From: Geosiphon pyriformis
Taxonomy: Eukaryota; Glomeromycota; Glomeromycetes; Archaeosporales; Geosiphonaceae
Assembly: GCA_016748015.1 (NCBI GenBank)
Contig: JAAOMT010000295.1
Coordinates: 750,604 to 814,603, forward strand
Direction of reading: 5' to 3'
Length of the DNA: 64,000 nucleotides
Part shown: piece by piece, positions 33,060 to 43,947 of the stretch
How positions within the stretch are numbered: the first letter of the stretch is position 1
Layout of the letters: the number at the start of each line of letters is the position of its first letter
Translations under genes and position numbers: made by a program
Notes under the pieces: model-generated
What the model was told of the DNA's origin: nothing
What the model saw: only the letters and a program-made list of their open reading frames with translations
The model's database searches: none

Positions 33060-34873
33060 GAGTTGCTATAAGTATGGCAATTGACTCGGATATGGCCTTA
33101 CTTACCACAGTTGTGGCAGACACGCATTTCTTGCTGCCACGACTGATTTGGTACTACTGATGATAATAGACGTAACTGATTTTGAAAACAGTTTGTGTTT
33201 CTTGAATTATGGCATCGTTAGGGTGGTTGATAAATTGCATAATTGTCAGCTAAGTATCCCTCTAATTTCTGATTAATTAAATCACTAAATTGTTTCAATT
33301 TGGAATCCAGTTCAGATGATCCATTCATTACTAAGTTTACGGCTTGAGTATGATTGGCCTTTAACTCTGCTGACTTGAAATCTCTGGCATGTGTAACTGC
33401 ATCTTAAAGGGTGTTAAGATGCAACATATATATATATTGCAAGATGCTACTGTGCAAACCACAAATAAACTGGTTGAGGATTTGTGGCACTGTAAAATAG
33501 TCAGCATCAATTGCTTGAATCTGTTACAGATTTCTATGGAAGCATCCCAGGTAAGTGGTAACTGCTTCTGTTTCTCTTTGTTTGATAGTAGTAAAAGTGT
33601 TGGCCAAGCAATTAATACTATTATTATTACTAAATTATCTCAAGAACTCCAGTTTGAATTCCTGGAAGTTTTGTGGTCTGGCTGCTAAACTTTGATACCA
33701 GGAATCAGTAGTATCCTAGAGAAAGTATGGAATTGCCTAGAGGGCTCTTTGGTTGTTCCAATTATTTGCCATGATTGTTTTGGTGATGTCATTGATCCAT
33801 GCCTAGACATTATCCTTTCCGCCAGTGAACTTCTCAAGTTTTGCGATTGGTGCAAATGTCATGAGTTGTTGTTGTTGCTGTAGAGGTGGTACTGGTGGCT
33901 GTTGAATTGGCTGTTGTGGGTGTTGAATCAGTTGTTGGAGTGGCTGCTGTTGAATTGGTTCAATAATCAGTTCAATTGGTGGCTGATTGATGATAATTTC
34001 TGGAGGTAAGTTTTGCTGATTGATTGTTTTGGAGTTTCAATTATCCTGAGTTGATGGTGTCTGAATATTCAGAATTTTAATTTCTGGGTTTTCTGGCTTT
34101 AGATTTGGCTGGATATGAGGATTCAGGGTTCCAAATTCTGAGTTTTCAGTGATCAGGTTTTGGTAAATGAATTCTTAATCCTCGGATTCTTCTTTTTCTT
34201 CCTCTTTTTGTTCTCCTTCCAATTCAGTAATTTCCTATAGACTTATTGTTCTGAAATTTAGTTGAGGTGACAGAGATCAAAATCCTAATGGCATTGGTAA
34301 TTGAGATTTAAATTCTTCAAAATATTTACCGTATAGTCCTAATAGATCCTCTTTCCTTTGTTTACTTTGAAATAGAAATTTTTCAAATGCTGATGTCATG
34401 GTTGCTGTGGACGTACCTGTTGATGTTATATTGATGATGCTTCCAGGTGTATTATAATATGATGAGTTGGTTGGTGATTCAACCCTTGTTTTCTTCTAAG
34501 TAGGTGGTTGTATCCTTTGAGGTGTTCCTGTTGGTGTTTGTAGTTTTCCTTTACCTTTACTTGCATAAGTAATTGGGTATTTTTGCTGTGTGTAATGTTT
34601 GATTTCTTTGTTGATCTCAGTGATGATGAATGTGAAATTATGATTTGTTGGTAGGCTGGTGTTTTGAATTAATTCATTGTAAAAAGTTTCTCTTGCTGAT
34701 TCAATATTTACTGATATACCCAACAAATATGCAATTCTCTCATTGACATAGAAATTGAAGACTAATTCTGCTAATATGTAATTATAGTTTAACTCTAGGT
34801 ATTGGCAATAATGTTGAAATAAGAATTTCACAAATCCTAGATGGTTTGCTCCTATGCTTTCTGATTCTGCCAC
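33060..34873 (-). pseudogene. G6 gag with CCHC knuckle (broken)
   Basis: N-terminal ORF 34496-34873 (MAESESIGANHLGFVKF...) is followed by a Glu/Ser-rich linker and a degraded capsid region (about 33250-33900). The knuckle CHNCGK-stop-GHIRVNC (CX2CX4HX4C) is at about 33067-33115. The capsid part has several frameshifts. Confidence 0.75.
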
Positions 34874-34914
34874 TTTTGGATGAGTTGTTGGTGCTAGTTC
34901 TCTGTAGAATTATA

Positions 34915-34931
34915 CCTCACAAGGAGCACCA
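34915..34931 (-). promoter_or_regulatory. G6 primer-binding site
   Basis: The minus strand reads TGGTGCTCCTTGTGAGG, two bases inside the 5' LTR. It is closely related to the G7 site TGGTGCTTCCTGTGAGG, so both would use the same tRNA. The tRNA is not identified. Confidence 0.78.
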
Positions 34932-34933
34932 AA

Positions 34934-35726
34934 TGTTACAAGTGATTATTTGGGATCTCAAATCAAATAACAAACCTGTAACTTGGTGCTCAAAAGCTGT
35001 TTGCATTCAATAGTAATTTGAAGATTTTGTAGTCTGAAGGTTTGGTTGGAGTCTTTTGTATAATAGACAGAGATTCAATAGTTGTTTTATTCGTAGCTTC
35101 TCAGAATTGCAATTCTGTCAATTTTTCTCTTGGCATGGTGGCCAGCAATCTTCTGGTAAGTATTCCATATCTACTGTATGTGTTCTACCCACTTACAGGG
35201 GTCTTTTACCAGGCAATCCTTGACATTAATAATTCAGTGCTTTAATTTTTAATCAGTTAATATTCCATAAGGAAAATCAATAAAAAATAAAAATAAAAAA
35301 AAATAAGAAAATAAAGAAATAAAAAAATAAAAAAATAAGAAAATAAGCCAAGGCAATATACAAGTTAGTATTCGTTAATAGCCATAATCAAGAGCTATTG
35401 TTTCAGTATAATTAAATATCAATTGCTATTAACATGAAGTGTTAATAGTGGGGTGTGGATTTGAATAGTAGATAATTTATTTATTTAATATTGGTGGATG
35501 GGAGATTTCTAACTAAAGGATTCTGCTCTTTCTACTTCTAACATTATCACTATATATACATAATAGATGTTCTATAAGATTACTCACATTTCCAAGCAAT
35601 GTGTTATGATTTTTTGAGCAATGTGCCATGTTTTCTGATATTGCTCCACATTGCTGAGCAATGCTTACGTGCTAAATACTATTCTCTTATTGGTCTGCTA
35701 TATCTGTTTTCTTTTTATGAGTAACA
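34934..35726 (-). repeat. G6 5' LTR
   Basis: 793 bp, plus-strand ends TGTTACAAG...GAGTAACA. It matches 25612-26479 except for fewer internal repeat units. Confidence 0.93.
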
Positions 35727-36130
35727 ATGTATTCTACTGTTATTAGTTATGGTCATTTGTTTTTCAATGATTAGAGTAGCATTTGAATAGTTTTTGATCT
35801 AATACTCATAGAAAATATAGAAAGTGTTTTGAATGTTTTGATCCAGAAAATAATTGTTTATATTGATTAAAGATATTCTATTTTGGGAATAATGCATTTA
35901 TTTATATTTGATTTTTACTAATTATTTGGGTCAGTATTATTACAATAGACAACCAATTAAGTTGTTTATGATATTTCTTGAGTTATATACTATAAACAGA
36001 ACAATCATTAAAGATTGTTTTGAATTGATTTTGAAGAATATAAGAACTATTGTTCAAAACTTTGTTGACAATAAAGGGTTCTTTTTACCAGCTAGAGGTT
36101 TATTACCATAAACATTGTCTCTGTCTGAAC
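35727..36130 (-). pseudogene. G5 3' ORF, N-terminal part
   Basis: Continues the ORF interrupted by G6 at 25611. The minus strand shows the MNNYF-like start region and the segment before KQTTITDN, as in G7 (46919-47030). Drifted, with stops. Confidence 0.65.
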
Positions 36131-37080
36131 AGTATTCCAATACCAAGTTACTAATACTTAAAGAAAGTGTTTTATAGGGTTTTTTTTTTAAGCTTTTCTT
36201 GAAACTGTTTTATCTTTTTAAAAGCAATTATTCGTGCTTCTACCAAAGAGTCAAGAATAATATCAAGTCTTCTTTGTAAAATGTTTTTGTAATTTCCTAT
36301 TGTGATTTCTTCAAAGAGTATTGTCTTAATGTTAGTTTCTATTGGTAGTGTTGCTATGTATTCATAGAGCAGATAAAAAAGTTCATAACTTGTTATGTCA
36401 TGATTCACAGTTCTATAAACAAACAAAGCTGAAAACAGTACTTTGTCCCATAAGTCTGTTTCTTTACTGGTTTTGGCTAGGGTTTCATATAGTATTCTAT
36501 TAAAACGTTCTACTAGACCATTTGTTTAGGAGTGATAAGAGGAAAAAAGTTTATAACATATTCCCATTTTTCTACAAAGTTCTTCAACCAGTGTACTGAG
36601 AAAAGCTCTTCTTCTATCAGATAAAAGTTCTTTGGAGCAGCCATAATAACAAATGATATCTTTATAAATGAAATTGGCTATTGAGACTGCTGTTTGGTCA
36701 GGAGTGGCTCTTGTTTCTACCTACTTTGTAAAATAGCCAGTAGCTGTGATAATATATCTGTTGTTATTAAGAGTTATTGTTAAAGATCTAACAACATCTA
36801 TACCAATTCTGTTAAATAGTTAACCAATAAAGATTGGATGAATATCTTCTTTGTGATTGGATTTGCCTCTTCTTTGACAAATGTCACAGGTTTTAATGTA
36901 TTCAGCAATGTCTTTTTCCAAGGTAGGCCAATAATAATAAGCTAAAGTTTTCTGAATTGTTTTTGTTTTTTCAAAGTGTCTAGCTAATGGGTCAGTGTAT
37001 ATGTTATATATTATAATTTCTTTTTTTTTAAATCTGATAATTTTTTAAGAGTGGTCAGGATTTTTTCTGTTTCTTTTATA
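36131..37080 (-). pseudogene. G5 integrase (broken)
   Basis: HHCC: ARHFEKTKTIQKTLAYYYWPTLEKDIAEYIKTCDICQRRGK (36880-36990). The core has GIDVVRSLTIT, ELLSDRRRAF and a stop before TNGLVERFNR. The C-terminal fragment 36172-36426 contains FVYRTVNHDITSYELFYLLY. TAG replaces Trp after the YFTK block. Confidence 0.82.
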
Positions 37081-37109
37081 TAATTGGTTCTGGCAGATCA
37101 AATAGAAAT

Positions 37110-37620
37110 TTGATTGTTTGTGCAAATGTTTTCTTTGCTGTTGAGTGTATTCTGGTGGGTATTGTCTTTTACCCAAAAATTTCATTAAGGCAGAATAGTT
37201 GTCCAAGTTCATTATTGTGTTTGTTTGTAAAAGAGTTACTAATAATTAAGTTGGTTTGGTTTGAAAGGTTGTACTGTCATTGGATGATAAGTTTAGAGAG
37301 AGCATCTGCATTTTAATGATTTGCTCTTTTGTGGTATTGAATATTATAGTCGAATTCATCTAAGTGGAGTATTCAGCAAGTTATTCATTTGTGTTCTTTT
37401 CTGCTGGTGTGAGGGATCTACTGGCATATGCTATAACATGTTTTTTGCCATTTTCATTTTTTTGTGAGAGGACAGCACCAAGTTTATAACCAGATACATC
37501 AGTGTGAAAGATAAAAGGTTGGTCCAGATTAAGAATTGGTTTATTAATAAGTTTTTCCTTCTGAATTTCAAAAGTTTTTTGTTGATAAGTGCCTCAGTAG
37601 TAATTGACATTTTTTCTGAG
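37110..37620 (-). pseudogene. G5 RNase H with internal deletion
   Basis: The block YASRSLTPAEKN (near 37400-37430) is followed directly by sequence that in G7 lies about 50 codons later (LAEYST-MNSTI). The central Asp block VTDHQALVW is therefore missing. HTDVSGYKLGAVLSQ upstream is intact. Confidence 0.78.
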
Positions 37621-38440
37621 TAATTGATTGAGAAAAAAGGCAATTTTGGAGAAATTCTTGATAAATTTGCAATAGTAAGAAGCCAAACCAAAGAAAAAGC
37701 ATAGTTCAGAAACATTCATTGGTTGTCTAATGTTCTGGACTTTTTTAATCTTAGCTAGATTAGGAAAGATTCTATCTTTTGTAATAAAATAACCAAGAAA
37801 CTAGGTGTATTGATGTTCAAAGAAAGATTTGAATTTATCTTAAGGCCAGCATTTCTGAACAGGTCAAAAACTTTTTGCAAGTGTTCAAGATGTTCATCCC
37901 AGGTTTTTGAATATACTATTATGTCATTTAAGTAGACCAGAACAAAGTTTTTTTTTACTGATTCAAATACTTTGTTCATTAGGTGTTGAAAGGTAGAAGG
38001 GGCATTGGTGAGACTAAAAAGCATGACTGTGAATTTGTAAGTGCCATACTTAATAATAAAAACAGTTTTTTTTCTGCTTTTTGAATTCATCTCTACTTGT
38101 CAGAATTTAGCAGTTAGGTCAATAGTTGAGAAGAAAACAGCACTATTGAATTTATCTAGCATTGCATCAATTTTGGAAAGTGAATACATGTTTCTTATAG
38201 TAATGGTATTTAATTGGTAGTAATTAACACAGAAACATAGGATTCTACCTTTTTTGAATACAACTACAACTGGGAAAGTCCATTCACTTTTGGTTTTTTG
38301 TATGAATCCAAGATCTTTTATCTGGTTTATTTTTTTCTTAATGAACTTATTATTGTGTTAATTGGATTGATAAGACTTCAAATAGATGAAACAAGTTTTT
38401 TTTGTGGTGATAATGTGTTGTATTACATAAGTTCATCCAG
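37621..38440 (-). pseudogene. G5 reverse transcriptase (broken)
   Basis: Fragment 37755-38090 contains MLFSLTNAPSTFQHLMNKVF and FVLVYLNDIIVYSKTWDEHLEHL. The catalytic motif reads YLND. Upstream blocks (CVNYYQLNTITIRN, IDAMLDKF) carry substitutions and stops relative to G7. Confidence 0.84.
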
Positions 38441-38714
38441 GGGTATCACCTTCTTTTGAGATAACTGGGCTATTTCTAGCCAACGGATTTTTAATGTCTA
38501 CTTTTTTTTCTTTAGAGAAAGGTTTTCTTTGTTTTACAACTAGTGATTGGATTTCAGGTGGTTTATTTTCAAAGGACTTCTGTACTTTTTTTAGTTCTTC
38601 TCTGGATATCAAACTAATTGGCTTTCAATTTTTGTAATAGATCAAGCAGAACTTGCATTCATCACTAGGATAATACAAAAGTTTATTATACCAGCACTTG
38701 GCACAAGGGCCATG

Positions 38715-39722
38715 TCACCAATAACTGTATTTTGCTTTCTTGCCAGATTTTCTATCAAAGGTTCTTCTGAAGATATTATAGTAGGGCCAGCAGATTAGCT
38801 TGCCATTTACCATGATTCCTTCTTTGTTAGCTTTAATATTGTTTAGTGGCTTGTTGTTGCTGGTAAAGATAGTATAAGCAAATTCAGCAGTTTTTTCTTG
38901 TTCTTTTTGATCTTTTTCTTCATTGCTCTCATCATCATCTAATTTATCTGATTGTTCTTTTTCTTGGTTTTGCTTGAATACTGAAGGAGTTGTCCAATAA
39001 TAGCACTTAACCACAATGGGCTTTTCACCACATCTGATGATTAACTCACAAAGTTCATAGTCAAGTAATGTTTTGGCTTTCTTGAACCACTCATTGCCAA
39101 CAATTATGGTGTATTCTTTTGCTTCAAATACTTCTATGTCAGTTTTAATGCTGATGCCATTGATGCAAACAAGAACAGCTTTGGCTATGCCCAAGTCTTT
39201 TTTCTTGTTACCATGTACATTGGTCATAAGCCAAATTGAAAGTTCATTAATTTTTTTACCAATGGCTTCTAGGAAATATTTGGCAATTACACTAACAGAT
39301 AATCTACTGTCTAGAATTAAATCAATAAAATAACCAGCCACTTGGGCTTTGCAAATCAGAAGAATGACATTATTGTTATCAGCAAGTCCAGTTTGGTGAG
39401 AGCATTTATTGGTTTTTGGTGTCTTCTTTTTTAAAATCAATGATTTGTAAAGATCTTTTCTGAACTGTGGATGAGTCATTAATTGGCCAAATGTAATGTG
39501 TGCTGGAGTTTCAATGAGATCTTTAACAACAGAATAGGAACCAGATTTTTGTACTATCTTTAGGGGTTCCAATTTTGGAAAATTTTTAAAAACTTTAGTC
39601 TTTGGTGGCTCATTGTTATCAGCAGTTGATGTGAATGCTTTGTTTAGGTTCAGAACAAAATCAACCTTGGCTTTTTTCTTTTTTTTTGTTGATTCAGAAG
39701 TGTTGATTGCTAGTTCATTCAT
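38715..39722 (-). CDS. G5 protease-containing segment (335 codons open)
   Basis: The retropepsin block VAGYFIDLILDSRLSVSVIAKYF has DSR instead of DSG (G7 has DSG). It is followed by YTIIVGNEWFKKAKTLLDYE. An acidic linker DDDESNEEKDQKEQ and a conserved KLICWPYYNIFRRTFDRK segment come next, then aromatic/Cys-rich sequence before RT. Same layout as G7 42907-43929. Part of Gag-Pol, so no own start. Confidence 0.8.
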   Translation of the reverse strand: MNELAINTSESTKKKKKAKVDFVLNLNKAFTSTADNNEPPKTKVFKNFPKLEPLKIVQKSGSYSVVKDLIETPAHITFGQLMTHPQFRKDLYKSLILKKKTPKTNKCSHQTGLADNNNVILLICKAQVAGYFIDLILDSRLSVSVIAKYFLEAIGKKINELSIWLMTNVHGNKKKDLGIAKAVLVCINGISIKTDIEVFEAKEYTIIVGNEWFKKAKTLLDYELCELIIRCGEKPIVVKCYYWTTPSVFKQNQEKEQSDKLDDDESNEEKDQKEQEKTAEFAYTIFTSNNKPLNNIKANKEGIMVNGKLICWPYYNIFRRTFDRKSGKKAKYSYW

Positions 39723-39939
39723 GTCATGGTCAATATCAGGTAAGTTAAAAGCATAAAAGAGGTTTTTTTCTAATTGGCTTGTACTTTTACCCTTTAAAGA
39801 TGTGCCTACCAGTTTAAAGGCTGATAAACAGTGGCTTCAATTAAGGAATCCTCTCCAAAGAAATTGATGTTAACATAATTGAGTTTTTGATTGGAGATAT
39901 TGTTGTTAATGGTTCTGTTGTTTTAATTATCATTGTTTC

Positions 39940-40434
39940 TGAGAGCTGGAGAAAGCAAAGAAGGATTGTTGCAATCTCTTGAGAAATGTTTAGTTAATCC
40001 ACAGTGGTAGCACACAGGTGGGTTACGATTTTGCTGTCTTTAGTAAGAAGACTGCTAAGGCTAATTGAAATGTGGTTCAAATCTTGGTCTTTGTGGTTGC
40101 TGGTTATCTCTGACTGCTTGGGCTAATGGTTCTAATAGCTGAGCAAGATTTGCTGTAAGTCTATCTATCAACTGTTTATTGGGGTCTTGAGTTTGGATGG
40201 CAAAAGAGATAGCAGCCATTGGTGAAGCAAAAGCCATAACAGGAGCAGAAACAAAAACTAGAAGAATAGATCCCAGATACATTCTTTGGTTATCTTCTAT
40301 TTTCTGAACAAGTTCAATAGTCATATCTATTGTGGAATTATTTTTTAAGGCCAGAAGGGGCCAAAAAACATATGACAGATTTGTTCTTAATCCTTTTGTA
40401 AAAGAATGAATTTTTTGCTTTTCTGTTCAGTTTC
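39940..40434 (-). pseudogene. G5 gag C-terminal part with CCHC knuckle
   Basis: Contains MTIELVQKIEDNQRMYLGS (40061-40324), a Pro/Ala-rich linker and the knuckle CYHCGLTKHFSRDC near 39968-40010 (CX2CX4HX4C intact, unlike G7). The gag frame is interrupted at 40434 by LINE B and continues at 60322. Confidence 0.8.
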
Positions 40435-40587
40435 TTTTTTTTTTTTTGTTAACATGTAGCCACACTGGTTTTTTATTAGTTTAGCCACACTCAAAAAGCA
40501 TGACTTTTTTATAAAGCCAACTCACCCAATAATCTAAATTACAAGATGTGACTAACTACTAAGTAGTTATGCCCAACTACATACTAG
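40435..40587 (-). mobile_element. LINE B 3' end: last codons, 3' UTR, poly(A)
   Basis: The minus strand reads CTAGTATGTAG (stop TAG at 40577-40579), then ~128 bp of 3' UTR ending CTACATGTTAAC and 14 A. This whole block closely matches the ends of O2, O3 and O4 (for example 63441-63589). The G7 insertion splits codons just upstream, at the CTAG target. Confidence 0.85.
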
Positions 40588-41230
40588 TGTTATGGTTGAA
40601 ACTTATACTTTTTATTAATTATCACATGTATTAGCCACTGATGTCACATAAATTAGCCACTTTATTTTTAGTAAGTAATCATTGACCTGATTATTGACCA
40701 CTTTTGACAGCTATATAAGTGATGAATCTTTTAGCTATAGAAAAGCATGAAGAAATCAAGGAAATCAAAATAATAAAATAACAACTTTTATCTTAATTTT
40801 TCTCTTATCACTAATTTTCTTTTCTCTACTTTCAAGTATCTGAACATTTTAAAGATAAAAAATTACTTGTTGGTTATTTCTTACCCTTTTCTTGAAATGT
40901 GTAATTGTAGCATTTGAAGATTATTAAATAAAACATGACTGAAGAGTATATCTGATACCTGATATTGAATTCTAAGAGCACTGACATGAGGCATAGAATT
41001 ATACCAGACGTGATCATTTGTTGACAGTATAGCCTATCTCTCTACCTTCAGATTTTCCAGTTACTTTTGAAAAGTATAGCGACTGAGATATTTTATGAGA
41101 CTGATTTCACACATTGAATCCATACTTATTCAATTCACTCATTGAAGTTGAAATCCCTTTGATTATTTTCATCACCCTACAATTCTGTTCTCCTTTGCTA
41201 TCCATTAGTTTGTTATTTCAATTCATAACA
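40588..41230 (+). repeat. G7 5' LTR
   Basis: 643 bp. It lacks 24 bp (about two 12-bp units of GACCTGATCATT type near 40690) that the 3' LTR has; otherwise co-linear. Confidence 0.94.
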
Positions 41231-41236
41231 TAAAAG

Positions 41237-41253
41237 TGGTGCTTCCTGTGAGG
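41237..41253 (+). promoter_or_regulatory. G7 primer-binding site
   Basis: TGGTGCTTCCTGTGAGG, six bases inside the 5' LTR. Nearly the G6 site. Confidence 0.72.
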
Positions 41254-41282
41254 TTGTCAAAATCTACTTTGTTTCCTATTGT

Positions 41283-42700
41283 ATGAGTGATTATTCATAC
41301 CTGCCACAACAATCAGAAGAACACTTTGAAGCACATAACAAAAATAATCTAGACTTTATTGAACTTAATTCTTTGTTCTCCTGCTTGATTTGCTTTCCTA
41401 TTAAAAAACAATTCAGCAAACAATTCTAAAACTTTTAGAACTGGTTCCTGAACAAGTATTTAGCTGAAACCTATACAGCTTATACAACCTATTACTTTGA
41501 CCAAGCTTATTTTGAAGACAACTTTGAAGAAAAAAACAACAGCATTAATCAACTTTTATACTCAACAACCTTTGAACAACAGCCTCCTGATTTTGAATAT
41601 CTGAATCATCAAATCCACATTTGGATTGCTGCTCATCAATCAACTGAAACTCCTCTTGAAACAGAAGAAGAAAGCTATTAAACCACTCCTGTTTTTGATC
41701 TCTTTTCAAGTGAATCAGAACACTCTACACAAACAGTTATACCTAAACCAATGGCTCAAGACTCTCTGCAACAAAACATTCTGATTGCCCTTCAAGGTAT
41801 ACAGACTGCTTTAGACCAAAGAAACAACACTCCATTATCATTATTCAGAAGTGATGTCTAAGATCTAATTAAATGGCTAGATGATTTTGAGAGAGCTGCC
41901 ACAGCAAACCAATATGATAATAAATACAAGTTCCAAATCGTTGGTGGCTACCTCCAAGGCTTTCTTGCTACTTGGTTCTCACAAAAAACTAATGTCAATG
42001 TTCAACAAAAAATTATTAGATGGGCATCAGCAAATGCTGAAGAAAACAACACCTCTTTTACTACCTAGTTTGAAACAAAATTCAGAATCCCAATATTAAT
42101 ATCCAAATGGCACATGGAACTGAAAAGAAAAACCCAAGGCTCTGGAAAAGTAATGACTAAATATGCCAAAGCTATCAGAAAACTAATCAAATGTGTAGAT
42201 TCTGGAAGAAACTGGACAGAAGAGCAAAAGATCCATTCCTTTACAAAAGAATTAAAAACTGATCTATCATATGCTCTTTGGCCTCTCTTGGCTTTAAAAG
42301 ACAACCCAACAATGGACATGGCTATTAAATTTGCCCAACAAATTGAAGACAACCAAAAGATGCACTTGGGATCCACACTTCCAGTTTTTGCTCTTGCTCC
42401 TATTATGACTCCTGCTCCACAAATGGCTGCTACCTCTTTTGCTGCCCAAATGAAAATTTAATAGATAAACTCACAGCAAATTTTGCTTAGCTATTAGAAT
42501 TTTTGGCCCAAGCAGTTAGAGAAAATCAACAACTCCAAAGACCCAGATTTGAACTCTGCTCTAATTAGTCTCAACAACCACCATATTAAAGACAGCAAAA
42601 TCATGGCCCACCTGTGTGCTATTGTTGTGGACTAACTGGATACTTCTCAAGAGACTGCAACAATCTTCTATTGCCCTCTCCAGCTCCTAGAAACAATGAC
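41283..42700 (+). pseudogene. G7 gag (broken)
   Basis: ATG at 41283 starts MSDYSYLPQQSEEHF. The capsid core includes VGGYLQGFLATWF and MELKRKTQGSGKVMTKYAKAIRKLI (42114-42461), then NWTEEQKIHSFTKELKTDLSYALWPLL. The knuckle at about 42617-42660 reads CYCCGLTGYFSRDC, with Tyr in place of the zinc-binding His. Six or more stops, including TAA at Gln positions. The gag segment NWTEEQK is the LINE B target in G5. Confidence 0.84.
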
Positions 42701-42906
42701 AATTAAAACAATAGAACCACCAACAATAATGTTCTCAACCAAAAACCAAATAATGCCAACATCAATTTCTTTGGAGAAGATCCCCTAATTGAAGCCACTG
42801 TTTATTAGCCTTTAAACTAGTAGACACACCTCCAAAGGATGAGAGTACAAGCCAACCAGAAAAAAACCCCTTTTTCACTTTTAATTTAACTGATAATAAT
42901 CATAAT

Positions 42907-43929
42907 ATGGATAAATTAGCAATCAACACCTCTAAATTAATCAGAAAGAAGAAAAAAACTAAGATTGATTTTGTCTTGGACCCAAACAAAGCATCCAAAT
43001 CAACTGCTAATAACAATAAGCTACCAAAAACTAAAGTTTTTAAAAATCCTCCAAAGTTGGAACCTCCAGAAATTGTACAAAAATCTGGCCCTTATTCTGT
43101 TGTTAAAGATCTCATGGAAATCCCAGCATACATTATATTTGGCCAACTAATGACCCATCCACAGTTCAGAAAAGATCTTCACAAATCATTGATACCAAAA
43201 AAAAAGACACCAAAGATCAACAAATGCTCTTGCCAAGCTGAACTTGCTAATAACAGCAATGTTACCCCTTTGATTTGTAAAGCCCAAGTGGCTGGTTACT
43301 TTATTGATTTGATTCTAGACAGTGGGTTATCTGTTAGTGTAATTGCCAAACATTTTTTTGAAACAATTGGCAGAAAAATTGATGAGCCTTCCACAAGACC
43401 AATAACCAATGTACATGGTAACAAGAAGAAAGGCCTGGACATAGCCAAAGCTATTCCTGTCCACATTAATGATATCAGCATTGAAACTAATATGGAAGTA
43501 TCTGAAGCAAAAGAGTACACTATCATTGTTGGTAATGAATGGTTTAAGAAAACCAAAGCACTATTTGACTATGAACTTTGCAAGCTAACCATCAGATGTA
43601 GTAAAAAACCCATTGTGATTAAATGCTGTCATTGGACAACTTCTCTAGCAACCAAACAGAACCAAGAAAAAAAACAATCAGATGAATCAAATAATGATGA
43701 AAGCAATAATGAAGATCAAGAAGAACCAGAAAAAACTGCTGAACTTGCTTATACTATCTTTACCAACAATGGCAAGCCATTGGATAATGTTAAAGCTGAC
43801 AAAAAAAAAATCATGGTAAATGGCAAGCTAATCTGCTGGCCCTACTATGATATCCTCAGAAGAACCTTTGACAGAAAACCTAGCAAGAAAGCAAAATACA
43901 GTTATTGGTGGCATGGCCCTTGTGCATGA
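42907..43929 (+). CDS. G7 protease-containing segment (340 codons open)
   Basis: MDKLAINTSKLIRKKKK start, Lys-rich. Retropepsin block IDLILDSGLSVSVIAKHF (about 43300-43355) with DSG intact, then YTIIVGNEWFKKTKALFDYE, acidic linker, and KLICWPYYDILRRTFDRK to HGPCA. After the stop, CNKLLY...DECKSC (43930-43985) continues a Cys cluster before RT. Homologous to 38715-39722. Would mature Gag-Pol. Confidence 0.83.
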   Translation: MDKLAINTSKLIRKKKKTKIDFVLDPNKASKSTANNNKLPKTKVFKNPPKLEPPEIVQKSGPYSVVKDLMEIPAYIIFGQLMTHPQFRKDLHKSLIPKKKTPKINKCSCQAELANNSNVTPLICKAQVAGYFIDLILDSGLSVSVIAKHFFETIGRKIDEPSTRPITNVHGNKKKGLDIAKAIPVHINDISIETNMEVSEAKEYTIIVGNEWFKKTKALFDYELCKLTIRCSKKPIVIKCCHWTTSLATKQNQEKKQSDESNNDESNNEDQEEPEKTAELAYTIFTNNGKPLDNVKADKKKIMVNGKLICWPYYDILRRTFDRKPSKKAKYSYWWHGPCA

Positions 43930-43947
43930 TGCTAGTGTAATAAACTT

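Larger units (their letters stand above)
25612..35726 (-). mobile_element. G6, gypsy-type LTR retrotransposon with dUTPase
   Basis: LTRs at 25612-26479 and 34934-35726 share ends TGTTAC...GTAA(C/T)A. The internal minus strand encodes gag, protease, Cys-rich region, dUTPase, RT, RNase H, integrase and a 3' ORF. It lies in the G5 3' ORF. Flanks ATAT (left) and ATGT (right) fit a 4-bp TSD with one transition, because uninterrupted relatives read ...CAGTATGTGTTCTAC. The 709-codon pol ORF makes this the best preserved pol segment in the window. Confidence 0.94.

Noticed and set aside
42907-43929. G7 340-codon ORF as a stand-alone host gene
   Set aside because: It has a retropepsin DSG block, is homologous to 38715-39722 in G5, and lies between gag and RT of an LTR-bounded element.
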